Shown: positions 50,413 through 59,124 of the stretch, in pieces
Position numbering within the stretch: the first letter of the stretch is position 1
How the letters are laid out: every line of letters begins with the position of its first letter
DNA from: Burkholderiales bacterium
Lineage (GTDB): Bacteria > Pseudomonadota > Gammaproteobacteria > Burkholderiales > Burkholderiaceae_C
Assembly: GCA_021414305.1 (NCBI GenBank)
Contig: JAIOOS010000015.1
Coordinates: 545,605-609,604, forward strand
DNA length: 64,000 nucleotides
Reading direction: 5' to 3'
The notes under the pieces: model-generated
What the model was told of the DNA's origin: nothing
Databases searched by the model: none
What the model saw: the letters and a program-made list of their open reading frames with translations, nothing else
Program-made: the position numbers and the translations under genes

Positions 50413-50629
50413 TGCAACGGCGAAACAAAAATCAATGGAATCAAGGACTTAGCGGCAACTCTTCGTCGCGAGCGGTTACGCCAAAAACGCCCCAAGAAAC
50501 AAGGACTTGCGTCGCAGTCTGAAAGACGTTGCTCAGCAGCCAGGAGCGATTCAGCGGCGGCGCCCGCGACCCGAGTCGGTGAATTCCCTTGCAAACCCGG
50601 GAAGAGTGCACGAATGACGGACTGCGCTC

Positions 50630-50642
50630 GAACGGATCGTTC
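50630..50642. repeat. Small inverted repeat at the nrdJ stop
   Basis: GAACG and CGTTC flank three bases and overlap the nrdJ stop codon. On the minus strand the sequence begins GAACGATCC, also the first nine bases of the larger inverted repeat upstream of nrdJ (53617-53638, read on the plus strand). It is too short and lacks a T-run, so it is not a convincing terminator. Confidence 0.35.
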
Positions 50643-53541
50643 AGCCGCACTGCCCGACATCGCCGCAGGCAGTGCAGAAGTCGCAGCCGTCCTTGTGGAT
50701 GACGGTCGCGTTGCCGCACTCGAGGCAGACCTTGCCCGCCATCACGCGGCCGCGCTCGCCCCGGTCGCCGGCCGAATCGAGCACGCCCATGTCGCGCAGG
50801 GGAAAACCGTCTTCGTCGAGCACGCCGAGCATGGCGTAGCGATGGATGATCAGCCGCGCCAGGTAGGCCACCGTCGACGGCCACATCTGCTGCCGGCGTT
50901 CGCTGTGCGCCAGGCCCGGCACGAAGGCCATGAAGTGGCCGAGCGGCTCGGCGTAGTTGAGCAGCTTGCGCAGCTTCATGCCGATCCAGGCCGGGTCGAT
51001 CACCCGCATGTCCAGCGACAGCACCCGCGCCAGCCCGTCGAGCGCGCGCGGGTAGTTGCCCGAGAAGCCGAGCGCGCACGGCCGCGTCACCGCGACGCGA
51101 TCGGCGCCGGGCAAGGTGACCTCCTTGAGCGTGCAGGTGAAGGCCTCGCCCGAGGCCGGGTTGTCGACGTCGACCGCCCAGGCGAGCGTTCCCGACGGAC
51201 CGGTGTGCGGCTCGTCGATGCTGAACATCGCATCCATCACCGGCGTCGGCGCGGCGCGGCCGGCGCGCGGCAGGGCGTCGAGCTGCTCGCAGCGCCAGCG
51301 GATCACCGCCGCCGTCGCCGCCACCACGCCCGGAAAGAGGCGGCGTTCGCCGTGCGGCGGAAACGGCATCTCGAACGCCCGCTCCTCGGCCACGGTGGCG
51401 AGGGCATCGAGCTTGAGCTGCAGCCAGGCCGGATCGTCGGCGCGCAGGTCCATCGACAGGGTCTTGGCGAGCGCGCCGAGGCCGCGCGGCTGCTCGGCGC
51501 CGTTGACCCAGACCTCGAACGGCTTGGGCGCGCCGCCGTCGGCGGCGGCGAGCTCGCCGACGAACAGGGCGAAGTCGCCGAACGGGTGCTGGACGATGAA
51601 GGTCCAGGCAGCGTTGCCCGAAGGCAGCTCGGGCCGGCCGGGCCAGCGCAGCGACGAGAGCACCGGCGCCGGCAGGCGGTCGAGGGCCAGGCGGCGGTTC
51701 GCACCGTCGATCTGCAGCGGCCCGGCCGGTACGGCCGGGGCGACGCTCAGCACCGCGCCGAGCACGCTGTTCGGACGGTAGGTGGCCAGCCCCTTCAGCC
51801 CCGACTGCCACGCCTCGACGTAGAGATTCTGGAAGTCGGCATAGGGGTAGTCGACGGGCACGTTGACGGTCTTGGAGATCGCCGTGTCGATGCACGGCGC
51901 CACCGCGGCGACCATCGCCTCGTGCGCCTGCGCGCTCATCTCGAGCGCGGTGACGAACGCCGGCGTCAGTGCCGCGTTCTCGCCCTTCAGGTGGCGGTAG
52001 AGGCGCCACGCATGGTCTTCGACCGCGTACTCCTTCATGCCGCCGTCGGGCATCCGCTTCTTGCGCGTGTAGCGCCAGCTGAAGGCTGGTTCGATGCCGT
52101 TGCTGGCGTTGTCGGCGAAGGCCAGGCTGATGGTGCCGGTGGGCGCGATCGACAGGAGGTGCGAATTGCGCAGGCCATGCGCCCGGATGCGCTCGCGCAG
52201 CGCCGCCGGCAGGCGCGAGGCGAAGGTCGTTCCGCTCAGGTACATGTCGGCGTTGAAGAGCGGGAACGGGCCGCGCTCGCGCGCCAGCTCGACCGACGCC
52301 TCGTACGCGGCGTCGCGCATCAGCTCGGCGATGCGCCGCGCCATCGCCCGCGCCGGCGCGGTGTCGTAGCGCAGGTCGAGCATGATCAGCGCGTCGCCCA
52401 GGCCGGTGAAGCCCAGGCCGACGCGCCGCTTGTTGCGCGCCTCTTCCTGTTGCTGCGGCAGCGGCCAGACGGTGACGTCGAGCACGTTGTCGAGCATGCG
52501 GACGGCCACCCGCGCCACCTCGGCGAAGCCCGCCTCGTCGAAGCTCGCCGAGGCCTCGAACGGATCGCGGACGAACCGGGTCAGGTCGATCGAGCCCAGG
52601 CAGCAGCACCCGTAAGGCGGCAGCGGCTGTTCGGCGCAGGGGTTGGTGGCGGCGATGTTCTCGCAGTAGGAGAGGTTGTTGTCGCGCTGGATGTGGTCGA
52701 GGAAGAGCACGCCGGGCTCAGCGTGGTCGTAGGTCGACCGCATGATCTGGTCCCAGAGCTCGCGGGCGCGCAGTTTCCGGTAGGCCCAGGAGCCGTCGCC
52801 GCCCGCCTGGGCGCGCTGGTAGGCGCCGGCCGCCTTCTGCGCCGGGCCGGGCTCGGCGCGGTGCAGCAGCTCGATCTGGGCGTCGGCCTGAACGGCGAGC
52901 ATGAACTCATCGGTCACGCCGACCGAGATGTTGAAGTTCTTCAGGTCGCCGCCGTCCTTGGCGTGGACGAACTCCTCGATGTCCGGATGGTCGCAGCGCA
53001 GCACGCCCATCTGCGCGCCGCGCCGCGATCCGGCGGACTCCACCGTCTCGCACGAGCGGTCGAAGACGCGCATGTAGCTGACCGGGCCCGAGGCGCTGCT
53101 GCGGGTGCTGCCGACCCAGGCGCCGCGCGGCCGGATGCGCGAGAAGTCGTAGCCCACGCCACCGCCGCGGCGCATCGTCTCCGCGGCTTCGGTCAGGGCG
53201 GTGTAGATGCCCGGGTGGCCGTCCTCGCGCTGCGAGATCGAGTCGCCCACGGGCTGCACGAAGCAGTTGATCAGCGTCGCCGACAGGCCGGTCCCCGCCG
53301 CCGACTGGATTCGCCCCGCGGGAACGAAGCCGGCGCGCAGCGCCTCGGCGAAGCGAGCCTCCCAGCGCGCCCGCTCGGCGGCCGGCTCGGCCTCGGCGAG
53401 CGCGCGCGCGACGCGCAGGTTCACGGCCTCCGCCGAACGCTCGTCGCCCTTCGCGTATTTCTCGAGCAGAACCTCGGCGCTGATGTCCTGGGCGGGCAGG
53501 TCGTGCCGGGTGTGCGGTGCGGGATGGTCGAGCTCGGACAT
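50641..53541 (-). CDS. nrdJ: Adenosylcobalamin-dependent ribonucleotide reductase (class II)
   Basis: A 966-residue class II enzyme that reduces ribonucleotides using coenzyme B12 and needs no oxygen. The N-terminal half holds the barrel ([23 protein letters not shown]), the [18 protein letters not shown] active-site region and [13 protein letters not shown] repeated domain pair follows after [12 protein letters not shown]. The C-terminus CLECG...[14 protein letters not shown] carries the redox or zinc cysteines. The ATG at 53541 is divergent from the cupin gene. No cobalamin riboswitch fold is recognisable in the 178-base upstream gap. Confidence 0.96.
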   Translation of the reverse strand: MSELDHPAPHTRHDLPAQDISAEVLLEKYAKGDERSAEAVNLRVARALAEAEPAAERARWEARFAEALRAGFVPAGRIQSAAGTGLSATLINCFVQPVGDSISQREDGHPGIYTALTEAAETMRRGGGVGYDFSRIRPRGAWVGSTRSSASGPVSYMRVFDRSCETVESAGSRRGAQMGVLRCDHPDIEEFVHAKDGGDLKNFNISVGVTDEFMLAVQADAQIELLHRAEPGPAQKAAGAYQRAQAGGDGSWAYRKLRARELWDQIMRSTYDHAEPGVLFLDHIQRDNNLSYCENIAATNPCAEQPLPPYGCCCLGSIDLTRFVRDPFEASASFDEAGFAEVARVAVRMLDNVLDVTVWPLPQQQEEARNKRRVGLGFTGLGDALIMLDLRYDTAPARAMARRIAELMRDAAYEASVELARERGPFPLFNADMYLSGTTFASRLPAALRERIRAHGLRNSHLLSIAPTGTISLAFADNASNGIEPAFSWRYTRKKRMPDGGMKEYAVEDHAWRLYRHLKGENAALTPAFVTALEMSAQAHEAMVAAVAPCIDTAISKTVNVPVDYPYADFQNLYVEAWQSGLKGLATYRPNSVLGAVLSVAPAVPAGPLQIDGANRRLALDRLPAPVLSSLRWPGRPELPSGNAAWTFIVQHPFGDFALFVGELAAADGGAPKPFEVWVNGAEQPRGLGALAKTLSMDLRADDPAWLQLKLDALATVAEERAFEMPFPPHGERRLFPGVVAATAAVIRWRCEQLDALPRAGRAAPTPVMDAMFSIDEPHTGPSGTLAWAVDVDNPASGEAFTCTLKEVTLPGADRVAVTRPCALGFSGNYPRALDGLARVLSLDMRVIDPAWIGMKLRKLLNYAEPLGHFMAFVPGLAHSERRQQMWPSTVAYLARLIIHRYAMLGVLDEDGFPLRDMGVLDSAGDRGERGRVMAGKVCLECGNATVIHKDGCDFCTACGDVGQCG

Positions 53542-53616
53542 GGTGATGTTTTCTCAGCGGGAACGGGGCGGATCGATTCGTGCGGAACGCCGATCATCGC
53601 CCCGTCGTGCGACTCT

Positions 53617-53638
53617 GAACGATCCTGACCGATCGTTC
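53617..53638. promoter_or_regulatory. 8-bp inverted repeat between nrdJ and the cupin gene
   Basis: GAACGATC (53617-53624) and GATCGTTC (53631-53638) are perfect arms with a 6-base spacer, in the 178-base divergent gap (53542-53719). The size and symmetry fit a dimeric repressor operator acting on nrdJ, the cupin gene or both. It does not match the NrdR box consensus. Nothing else is clear in this gap. Confidence 0.5.
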
Positions 53639-53719
53639 ACAATGTCCCGGCAAGACCCTGACGCGCGTACCCTTGTGGCTGACCACGGGGCGAAGCCGGC
53701 GCGCTCACCGGAACCTCCC

Positions 53720-54052
53720 ATGGCCCTGCCGCACGCGCTTCCACTCGAAACGATCGACGTCCGCCCGCTCGGCCCGGGCCTGAAGGACGCGCTGACGACG
53801 AGCCTGCTGAAGACGCCGCGCCTGCAGCTGATGCGCCTGGTGCTGCCGGCCGGCCGCAGCGTGCCGGAACACCAGGTGGCCGGCCCCATCACCGTCCACT
53901 GTCTCGAAGGCGAGGCGATCCTCACGACGCCGTCGCGCAGCTGCCGCCTCGAGGCCGGACGGCTCGTCATGCTCGAAGGCGGCGAGCCGCATGGCCTGCA
54001 GGCGGTGAGCGACGCATCGCTGCTGGTGACGCTGGTGCTGAGCCCGGCATGA
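53720..54052 (+). CDS. Small cupin-domain protein
   Basis: A 110-residue single cupin. Cupin motif 1 is represented by PAGRSVPEHQVAGPITVHCLEGEA and motif 2 by LVMLEGGEPHGLQAV, with histidines that could bind a metal. No enzyme activity can be assigned. I chose the ATG at 53720; an in-frame ATG at 53642 would add 26 residues with no cupin similarity. Its stop overlaps the next gene as ATGA. Confidence 0.82.
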   Translation: MALPHALPLETIDVRPLGPGLKDALTTSLLKTPRLQLMRLVLPAGRSVPEHQVAGPITVHCLEGEAILTTPSRSCRLEAGRLVMLEGGEPHGLQAVSDASLLVTLVLSPA

Positions 54053-54453
54053 CGATCTCGGGCTTCGACGAGCTGCTGCAGGCCGCGCGCAGCCAGGCCG
54101 AGCCGCAGCGCCTGCTGTTCGTCTTCGCCACCGCCGAAATGCCCGAAGACGCGACGCCCGCGCAGCGTGCCGCCTTCGACGCCGGCGAGGGCGGCACGCT
54201 GACACCGCTGATGTGCGTCGACAAGGCGCCCGCCGAGCTCGCTTCCTTCGCCGAGCTCGCCGCCGAGGCGGGCGGCTTCGCGCAAGGCTGGGACATCGTC
54301 TTCGTCGCCGCCCTGTCGGGAAGCGCTGGCCGCGAGCCGACCTCCCTCGATGCCGAGGCGCCCCTGCAGCGCATGGTGGATGCGATCAAGACGGGTCGCC
54401 TCGGCGGCTTCATCCCGTTCGACGGCCAGGGCGAGACGGTCCGGTTCACCTGA
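54049..54453 (+). CDS. Conserved protein next to nrdJ, unknown function
   Basis: A 134-residue soluble acidic protein. Its pattern (LLFVFATAEMPEDATP, TPLMCVDKAPAELASF, WDIVFVAALSGSAGREPTS, IKTGRLGGFIPFD) is conserved in betaproteobacteria, where such proteins are sometimes labelled ribonucleotide reductase subunit alpha, probably only because they lie near nrdJ. No reductase motif is present. It is translationally coupled to the cupin gene (ATGA) and ends 36 bases from the convergent SirB2-like gene. Confidence 0.72.
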   Translation: MTISGFDELLQAARSQAEPQRLLFVFATAEMPEDATPAQRAAFDAGEGGTLTPLMCVDKAPAELASFAELAAEAGGFAQGWDIVFVAALSGSAGREPTSLDAEAPLQRMVDAIKTGRLGGFIPFDGQGETVRFT

Positions 54454-54489
54454 CACGGGAAAGGCAGCCGATCAGGCGCTCGCGACCCC

Positions 54490-54885
54490 TCAGCGACGCA
54501 GCAGCGCCAGAACCCCGAGCGGGCTCTTGGTGATCGCGACCGAGACGATCCAGGCGAAGGTCGCGAGCGCGGCGACCCAGGCGGCCGCGCGCACCGGCAG
54601 CGGGCGACCCGGGCGTAGCGCGACCATGCCCAAGCCGATGTAGACGACGACGCCGACGACTTTCGCCGTCAGCCAGGGCGCCGCGGCCGGCACGTGCCGC
54701 CAGGTCCACGCGAGCCCGAGCGCCGAGGCCAGCAACACCGTATCGACGACATGCGGCACGGTCCGCGCCAGGCGGCCACGCACCCACGCTGCGCCCCGCA
54801 TCGAGGCCAAGCCGCGGCCGAAGAATCCCGCCAGCGAGAGCGCGACGGCGGCCTGGTGGATCGCCTTGAGGCTCGCGTACTCCAC
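54490..54885 (-). CDS. SirB2-family membrane protein
   Basis: A 131-residue protein with four membrane helices, starting YASLKAIHQAAVALSLAGFFGRG as in the SirB2/YchQ family. SirB was named as a positive effector of invasion genes in Salmonella, but the biochemical role is unknown. The start is a GTG at 54885, 3 bases after the nnrS stop, so it belongs to the nnrS transcript. Similar pairs of nnrS with small four-helix proteins occur in denitrifiers. Confidence 0.82.
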   Translation of the reverse strand: MEYASLKAIHQAAVALSLAGFFGRGLASMRGAAWVRGRLARTVPHVVDTVLLASALGLAWTWRHVPAAAPWLTAKVVGVVVYIGLGMVALRPGRPLPVRAAAWVAALATFAWIVSVAITKSPLGVLALLRR

Positions 54886-54888
54886 CGC

Positions 54889-56085
54889 TCAGCCTGGTCG
54901 TCCGTCGAGGCGCGGCCGCGTCAGCGCCGGCCAGTAGCGCACGGCGTAGAGCGCGAAGCCGGCCGACCACAACGCCGCGGAGCCGATCACGGCAGGCATC
55001 GTCGCGGCCGGCGCGACGAGCGGCACGACCACGCGAACCAGCGCGGCCCCGAGGACGAGCAGATAGCAGGCGACGTCGACGCGGTCGGCGCGCAGCGCCC
55101 GGCCCGTGTGGCCGCGCGCGGTGCGCGTCATCATGCCGATGATGAGGCCGCCGGCCGCGCCGACCGTCAACGCATGGGTCGCGATCGACAGGGCGATCCA
55201 ACCCATTTCCGCCAGGCTGCGCAGCGCGAGGTGCACCGGGATCCACGCATACGCGGCATGAAGCACCCAGACCACCGGCGCGCGCCCCGTCTTCCACGGC
55301 TGCCAAAGCGACCAGCGAGCCAGATGCGCGATCGCGCCCGCCGCGGCCAGCGCCGCCAGCGCCACGCCGTGGAGCTGCATGACGTCGGCCGCGAGCAAGG
55401 CGAGGACCGTGCCGAGCGCCGCGCGTTCCAGTGCCGGGCGACGACTCGCCTTCGCCCCCAGGACGCCGTTGTTGGTGAACATCGGAACGACGCGGCCGGC
55501 CATCACGGCCATGATGAAGAGCAAGGCGTCGAGCGCGACCTGTACGCCGAGCCAGCCGGGGATCCGCAGCACGCCGAGCTGCGAGAGGTGCACGGCCAGG
55601 GCGGCGGCAGACATCAGCAGCAGCACGCCGACGAAGAAATAGTTGCGCCGGTTGCGCGCGGCGACGAAGGGAATCGCCAGGGCGATCGCGGCGGCGAGCG
55701 GAAACGCCGCATTGGCGAGCGCCGCGGCCCAGCCGAAGGGCGTCAGCACGAGGATCCGTCCCGCGACCCAGAGCGCCGCCAGTGCCGCCAGCGGCGCGCC
55801 GCTCAGCGTCGGCCGTCCGCTCCAGTTGCTGCCCGCGGTCAGCAGGAAGCCGACGACGACGGCGAGCGCGAAGCCGAACAGCATCTCGTGCGCGTGCCAC
55901 ATCGGCCCTTGCAGATACGGCTGGCCGAGCCAGCCGGCGAACTGCAGCGCCCAGAGGCCGATCGACAGCGCGCCGAACGCGCTCGCCAGCAGGTAGAAGG
56001 GACGAAAGCCGAGCTGCCAGAGGGCGAACTCCTGCAACGGCGCCGACGGCGGCCGGGGCTCCTCGATGACGATCGTTCGGGCCAT
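54889..56085 (-). CDS. nnrS: NnrS family membrane protein (nitric oxide response)
   Basis: A 398-residue protein with about twelve membrane helices. The FALWQLGFRPFYLLASAFGALSIG start, the MWHAHEMLFGFALAVVVGF segment and the later AMHALTVGAAGGLIIGMMTRTARGHTGR-type region are hallmarks of NnrS, a heme- and copper-containing protein that eases nitrosative stress when NO accumulates in denitrifiers. It lies downstream of carbonic anhydrase and the nar genes on the same strand, fitting expression under nitrate respiration. Confidence 0.95.
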   Translation of the reverse strand: MARTIVIEEPRPPSAPLQEFALWQLGFRPFYLLASAFGALSIGLWALQFAGWLGQPYLQGPMWHAHEMLFGFALAVVVGFLLTAGSNWSGRPTLSGAPLAALAALWVAGRILVLTPFGWAAALANAAFPLAAAIALAIPFVAARNRRNYFFVGVLLLMSAAALAVHLSQLGVLRIPGWLGVQVALDALLFIMAVMAGRVVPMFTNNGVLGAKASRRPALERAALGTVLALLAADVMQLHGVALAALAAAGAIAHLARWSLWQPWKTGRAPVVWVLHAAYAWIPVHLALRSLAEMGWIALSIATHALTVGAAGGLIIGMMTRTARGHTGRALRADRVDVACYLLVLGAALVRVVVPLVAPAATMPAVIGSAALWSAGFALYAVRYWPALTRPRLDGRPG

Positions 56086-56102
56086 GGTGGCGACAGTGTC
56101 GG

Positions 56103-56816
56103 CTACAAAGCGCGCGGCGCGGGCGCCAGCGCGACGTCGATCTCGTTGAAGATGCGGCTGCCGTCATCGACCGGCGTGGGGTCGAACGGGCCGGTGCCGC
56201 TGTGGTCGGCGGTCGATGCCGGCACGAAACCGCCGCTGCGGACGTCGAATACATGCACTTCGCCGTCTTCGATCACGTAGTGCCAGCCATGCAGCTTCAG
56301 CCGGTCCGCCTCGACGCGCTCGCGCACCATCGGGTATCCCATCAGGCGTTCGAGCTGCAGCACCACCGAGCGCTGCTCGGTGCGGCGCAGTGCCTCGCGT
56401 GTCATCCGGACCGGCAGCGCGGCCTCGCGCCCGAGATCGAGCCATGCCGCGAGGTTCGGAGCCTGGGGCGTGGCCTCTTCGTAGAGGGCACGGATGCCGC
56501 CGCAGTGGCTGTGCCCGCAAACGACGATTCGGTTCACCGCGAGCTTGAGCACGGCGAACTCGATCGCGGCCGCGGTACCGTGGTAACCCACTGAACCATC
56601 GTGCGGCGGGACGAAGGCACCGACGTTGCGAACCATGAACACCTCGCCCGGGCCCGTGCCGGTGAGGAGGTAGGGCACGAGGCGCGAGTCGGAACAGCCG
56701 ATGAAGAGGATGCCGGGGTGCTGACCCTCGCGCACGAGCGACTGGAAGCGCTCCTGGGCGCCGGGGAAATAGTCGTCGTGAAACCGGCGCAGGCGCTGCA
56801 GCAGTTCGTCGGGCAT
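56103..56816 (-). CDS. can: Beta-class carbonic anhydrase
   Basis: A 237-residue zinc enzyme interconverting CO2 and bicarbonate in the cytosol. The zinc ligands are Cys41 (in GCSDSRL), His102 and Cys105 (in CGHSHCGG), and Asp43/Arg45 form the catalytic dyad. I use the ATG at 56816; a GTG at 56828, 7 bases from the ppiC stop, would add four residues and is equally possible. It sits between ppiC and nnrS on the nar strand, perhaps supplying bicarbonate or buffering pH during anaerobic growth. Confidence 0.94.
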   Translation of the reverse strand: MPDELLQRLRRFHDDYFPGAQERFQSLVREGQHPGILFIGCSDSRLVPYLLTGTGPGEVFMVRNVGAFVPPHDGSVGYHGTAAAIEFAVLKLAVNRIVVCGHSHCGGIRALYEEATPQAPNLAAWLDLGREAALPVRMTREALRRTEQRSVVLQLERLMGYPMVRERVEADRLKLHGWHYVIEDGEVHVFDVRSGGFVPASTADHSGTGPFDPTPVDDGSRIFNEIDVALAPAPRAL

Positions 56817-56834
56817 CGGTCGGGCCACGCCGGC

Positions 56835-57680
56835 TTACTGGACCAGAGGGGTGTCGGCCGCGTCGAGCACCACGCCCTCGACGACGGCGTTGCCGGCGAG
56901 CAGCTGCAGCGCCTGGCGCAAGGCCGTCACGTAGGTCTGCTGGCCGAGCGCCATCTCCACCGCGCCGCGCACCGCCTCGAACGGCTGGGCGACGCCGCCT
57001 TCGCGTGCCCGCACCTCGACGACGTGCAGGCCGAACCGGCTGTGCACCAGTCGCGGCAGCACGCCGACCTCGACCTTGCCGAACAGCTCGCGCGCGAACT
57101 CGGGGGCGCAGTCGCCGGCAGCGAGCCAGCCGAGCTCGCCGCCCTGCTCGCCGCTCGGGCAGTTGGAGAGCTCGCGCGCGGCGCGAGCGAAGCCGTCGCC
57201 GGCGCTGCCATCATGGCAGCGGACGTCGAGCAGGCAGGCTTCGGCGCGGTTGCGCAGCGCTACCACGTCGGTGCCGGGCGTCACCGCGAACAGGATGTGC
57301 CGCGTCTGGACCCGTTCGCCGCTGCGATAGCGCGCCGGATGCGCGGCATGGTGGCGGCGGCACGCCTCCTCGGACGGCTCGGGAAGCCGCAGCTCGCGCT
57401 CGAGCCAGGCGTCGATCGCGTCGGAGGCGGCCGTGCTGATCGCGCCGTCGCCCGGCGCCGGATCGCCAGAGTCGAGCAGGCCGCCGGCGATCGCCGCCTG
57501 GCGCAGCAGCTCGGTGCAGGCGCGCTGGCGCAGCTCCTCGTCGCCGAGTGCCTGGCCGAGCGGGTTCAGGGCCACGCCATTGACGCGCGGCGCCGGCGCC
57601 GCGGCCGGAGCCGTGGCCAGGACCGGACCCGCTGCAGGGGCGACGCGGAACGAGCTGAAGTCGACGGTTTCGACACGCAT
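56835..57680 (-). CDS. PpiC-type (NifM-like) peptidyl-prolyl isomerase
   Basis: A 281-residue protein with a helical N-terminal half and a parvulin domain from about residue 120 (RVQTRHILFAVTPG, QGGELGWLAAGDCAPEF, RFGLHVVEV). It has no signal peptide, so it should act in the cytosol. A gene of this type follows narI in Pseudomonas and several betaproteobacteria and probably helps fold or assemble the nitrate reductase, by analogy with NifM. It starts 9 bases after narI. Confidence 0.9.
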   Translation of the reverse strand: MRVETVDFSSFRVAPAAGPVLATAPAAAPAPRVNGVALNPLGQALGDEELRQRACTELLRQAAIAGGLLDSGDPAPGDGAISTAASDAIDAWLERELRLPEPSEEACRRHHAAHPARYRSGERVQTRHILFAVTPGTDVVALRNRAEACLLDVRCHDGSAGDGFARAARELSNCPSGEQGGELGWLAAGDCAPEFARELFGKVEVGVLPRLVHSRFGLHVVEVRAREGGVAQPFEAVRGAVEMALGQQTYVTALRQALQLLAGNAVVEGVVLDAADTPLVQ

Positions 57681-57689
57681 GTGGTGCTT

Positions 57690-58433
57690 TCAGACGGAGG
57701 CGCCCGGCGGGCGCGGCAGGTTGTGCCCGGCGGGCACGTTGAGGCGGCGGCTGCGCACCACCTGGTGCGGCCGGAACAGGAAGGCGATCGTCGCGAAGCC
57801 GCTCCAGACGTGCACCAGCCGGCTGAACGGGAACAGCAGGAAGATCGTCATGCCGAGGATCAGGTGCAGCAGGTAGGGCCAGTCGAGCGCCAGCAGGCCG
57901 TCGGCGTTGGGGCGGAAGGTGACGATCCGCTGCGCCCAGTCGGCCAGGATCAGCATCCCATGGGCATCGGTGTGGCGGTACGAGAACGGCAGCGTGATCA
58001 GGCCGATGACGAGCTGCACCCAGAGGATCAGCAGGATCGCGATGTCGGTGCGGTGGCTCGTCAGGCGGATGCGCGGATCGAAGATGCGCCGGTGCAGCAG
58101 CAGGGTCAGGCCGACGAAGCAGACCAGCCCCGCGGCGCCGCCCGAATAGACGGCGAAGCGCTGCTTGGCCGAGGCACTGATGAAACCCTCGTAGAACCAG
58201 TGCGGCGTCAGCAACCCGACCAGGTGGCCGAAGAACAGGAACAGGATGCCGATGTGGAACAGGTTGCTGCCCCAGCGCAGCGTGCCGGTGCGCAGCATCT
58301 GCGAGGAGTCGCTCTTCCACGTGTACTGGTCGCGGTCGAAGCGCGCCAGGCTGCCCATCAGGAACACCGCCAGGCAGATGTACGGGTAGACGTTGAAGAA
58401 GAAGTTGTGCAGGTAGGACAGGACGGGGTTCAT
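57690..58433 (-). CDS. narI: Respiratory nitrate reductase gamma subunit
   Basis: A 247-residue membrane cytochrome b that oxidises quinol and passes electrons to NarH. It has five helices, and histidines in LFHIGILFLFFGHLVG and YLLHLILGMTIFLLFPFSRLVH are the expected ligands of the two b hemes. The ATG at 58433 overlaps the narJ stop as ATGA. The length is typical. Confidence 0.96.
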   Translation of the reverse strand: MNPVLSYLHNFFFNVYPYICLAVFLMGSLARFDRDQYTWKSDSSQMLRTGTLRWGSNLFHIGILFLFFGHLVGLLTPHWFYEGFISASAKQRFAVYSGGAAGLVCFVGLTLLLHRRIFDPRIRLTSHRTDIAILLILWVQLVIGLITLPFSYRHTDAHGMLILADWAQRIVTFRPNADGLLALDWPYLLHLILGMTIFLLFPFSRLVHVWSGFATIAFLFRPHQVVRSRRLNVPAGHNLPRPPGASV

Positions 58434-59122
58434 GCGGCCGCTCCCGGTTGTGCGTTCTTGCGGACGAGGTGAATCGGCTGCGCCTGCCCGGGCCGCGCCT
58501 GGCCCTTGGACGAGCAGCCGTCGAAGGCGGCCGGCTCGGCCCAGCTCTCGTCGAGCGGCTCTTCGGCCACCGGTGCGATCGGCTCGGCCTTTTGCCCGGC
58601 CAGCTCGAGCAGCGCGCCGAGCACGCTGGCGTAGGCGCTGTCGCGCTGCCTCAGCGCGCCGAAGATGGCGTTGAAGATGTGCGCCATCTCGGCGAGGAAG
58701 GCGCGTGCCTCGCGCGGCGGCTGGGTCGAGACGAACTCGAGCACCGCGGGCAGGTAGTCGGGCAGCTCGCCCTCGGCGAGGACGAGGCCGGCCTTCTCGT
58801 AGGTCTGGCCGAGGTCGATCATCGCCGGGCCGCGATCGCGCGAATCGCCGTGCACGTGCTCGAACAGGTGCAGCGAGGTGGCCCGGCCGCGATCGAACAG
58901 CTCGACGTAGTCGGCCTCGGCCTCGAGCGGATCGGCACGGCCGAGACGGTCCATCAGCACGTCGAGCTCGCCCATCCGCGAGGCGACGAGGGCCCGCTCG
59001 TCGCGCAGCAGGTCGCGCATCTCCGCGAGGTGGCCGCGCAGCCGCGCGTCGGGGTAGCCGAGCAGCGCGGCGAGGACGCGCAGGGTCTTCTGCATGCCGC
59101 GAGAGGGAGGGAACGCAAACAT
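58430..59122 (-). CDS. narJ: Nitrate reductase assembly chaperone NarJ
   Basis: A 230-residue cytosolic chaperone that guides molybdenum cofactor insertion into NarG and holds NarGH before membrane docking. LRVLAALLGYPDARL, YVELFDRGRATSLHLFEHVHGDSRDRG and the GELPDYLPAVLEFVS motif are diagnostic. The ATG at 59122 is 2 bases after the narH stop. The C-terminal 50 residues are Gln/Ala-rich and variable. Confidence 0.96.
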   Translation of the reverse strand: MFAFPPSRGMQKTLRVLAALLGYPDARLRGHLAEMRDLLRDERALVASRMGELDVLMDRLGRADPLEAEADYVELFDRGRATSLHLFEHVHGDSRDRGPAMIDLGQTYEKAGLVLAEGELPDYLPAVLEFVSTQPPREARAFLAEMAHIFNAIFGALRQRDSAYASVLGALLELAGQKAEPIAPVAEEPLDESWAEPAAFDGCSSKGQARPGQAQPIHLVRKNAQPGAAA

Positions 59123-59124
59123 GG

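Larger units (their letters stand above)
50356..50640. other. 285-base intergenic region between nrdJ and mraZ
   Basis: This is the longest gap in the window. Its mraZ-proximal part (to about 50412) holds the dcw promoter and MraZ box. The remaining 225 bases, downstream of nrdJ, are less GC-rich than the surroundings. They contain no convincing gene, tRNA or terminator apart from a small inverted repeat at the nrdJ stop. Confidence 0.6.

Noticed and set aside
50409..50660. Possible 83-residue minus-strand gene in the nrdJ-mraZ gap
   Set aside because: It overlaps the end of nrdJ, has no family resemblance or ribosome binding site, and runs into the dcw promoter region. Treated as non-coding.
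53542..53719. Cobalamin riboswitch upstream of nrdJ
   Set aside because: The gap is too short for a full element plus promoter, and I cannot recognise the conserved B12-box sequence by eye. A covariance-model search would settle it.
54049..54453. Ribonucleotide reductase subunit
   Set aside because: It is near nrdJ and similar proteins carry that label, but it has no reductase cysteine, radical or nucleotide-binding motif. Left as unknown function.
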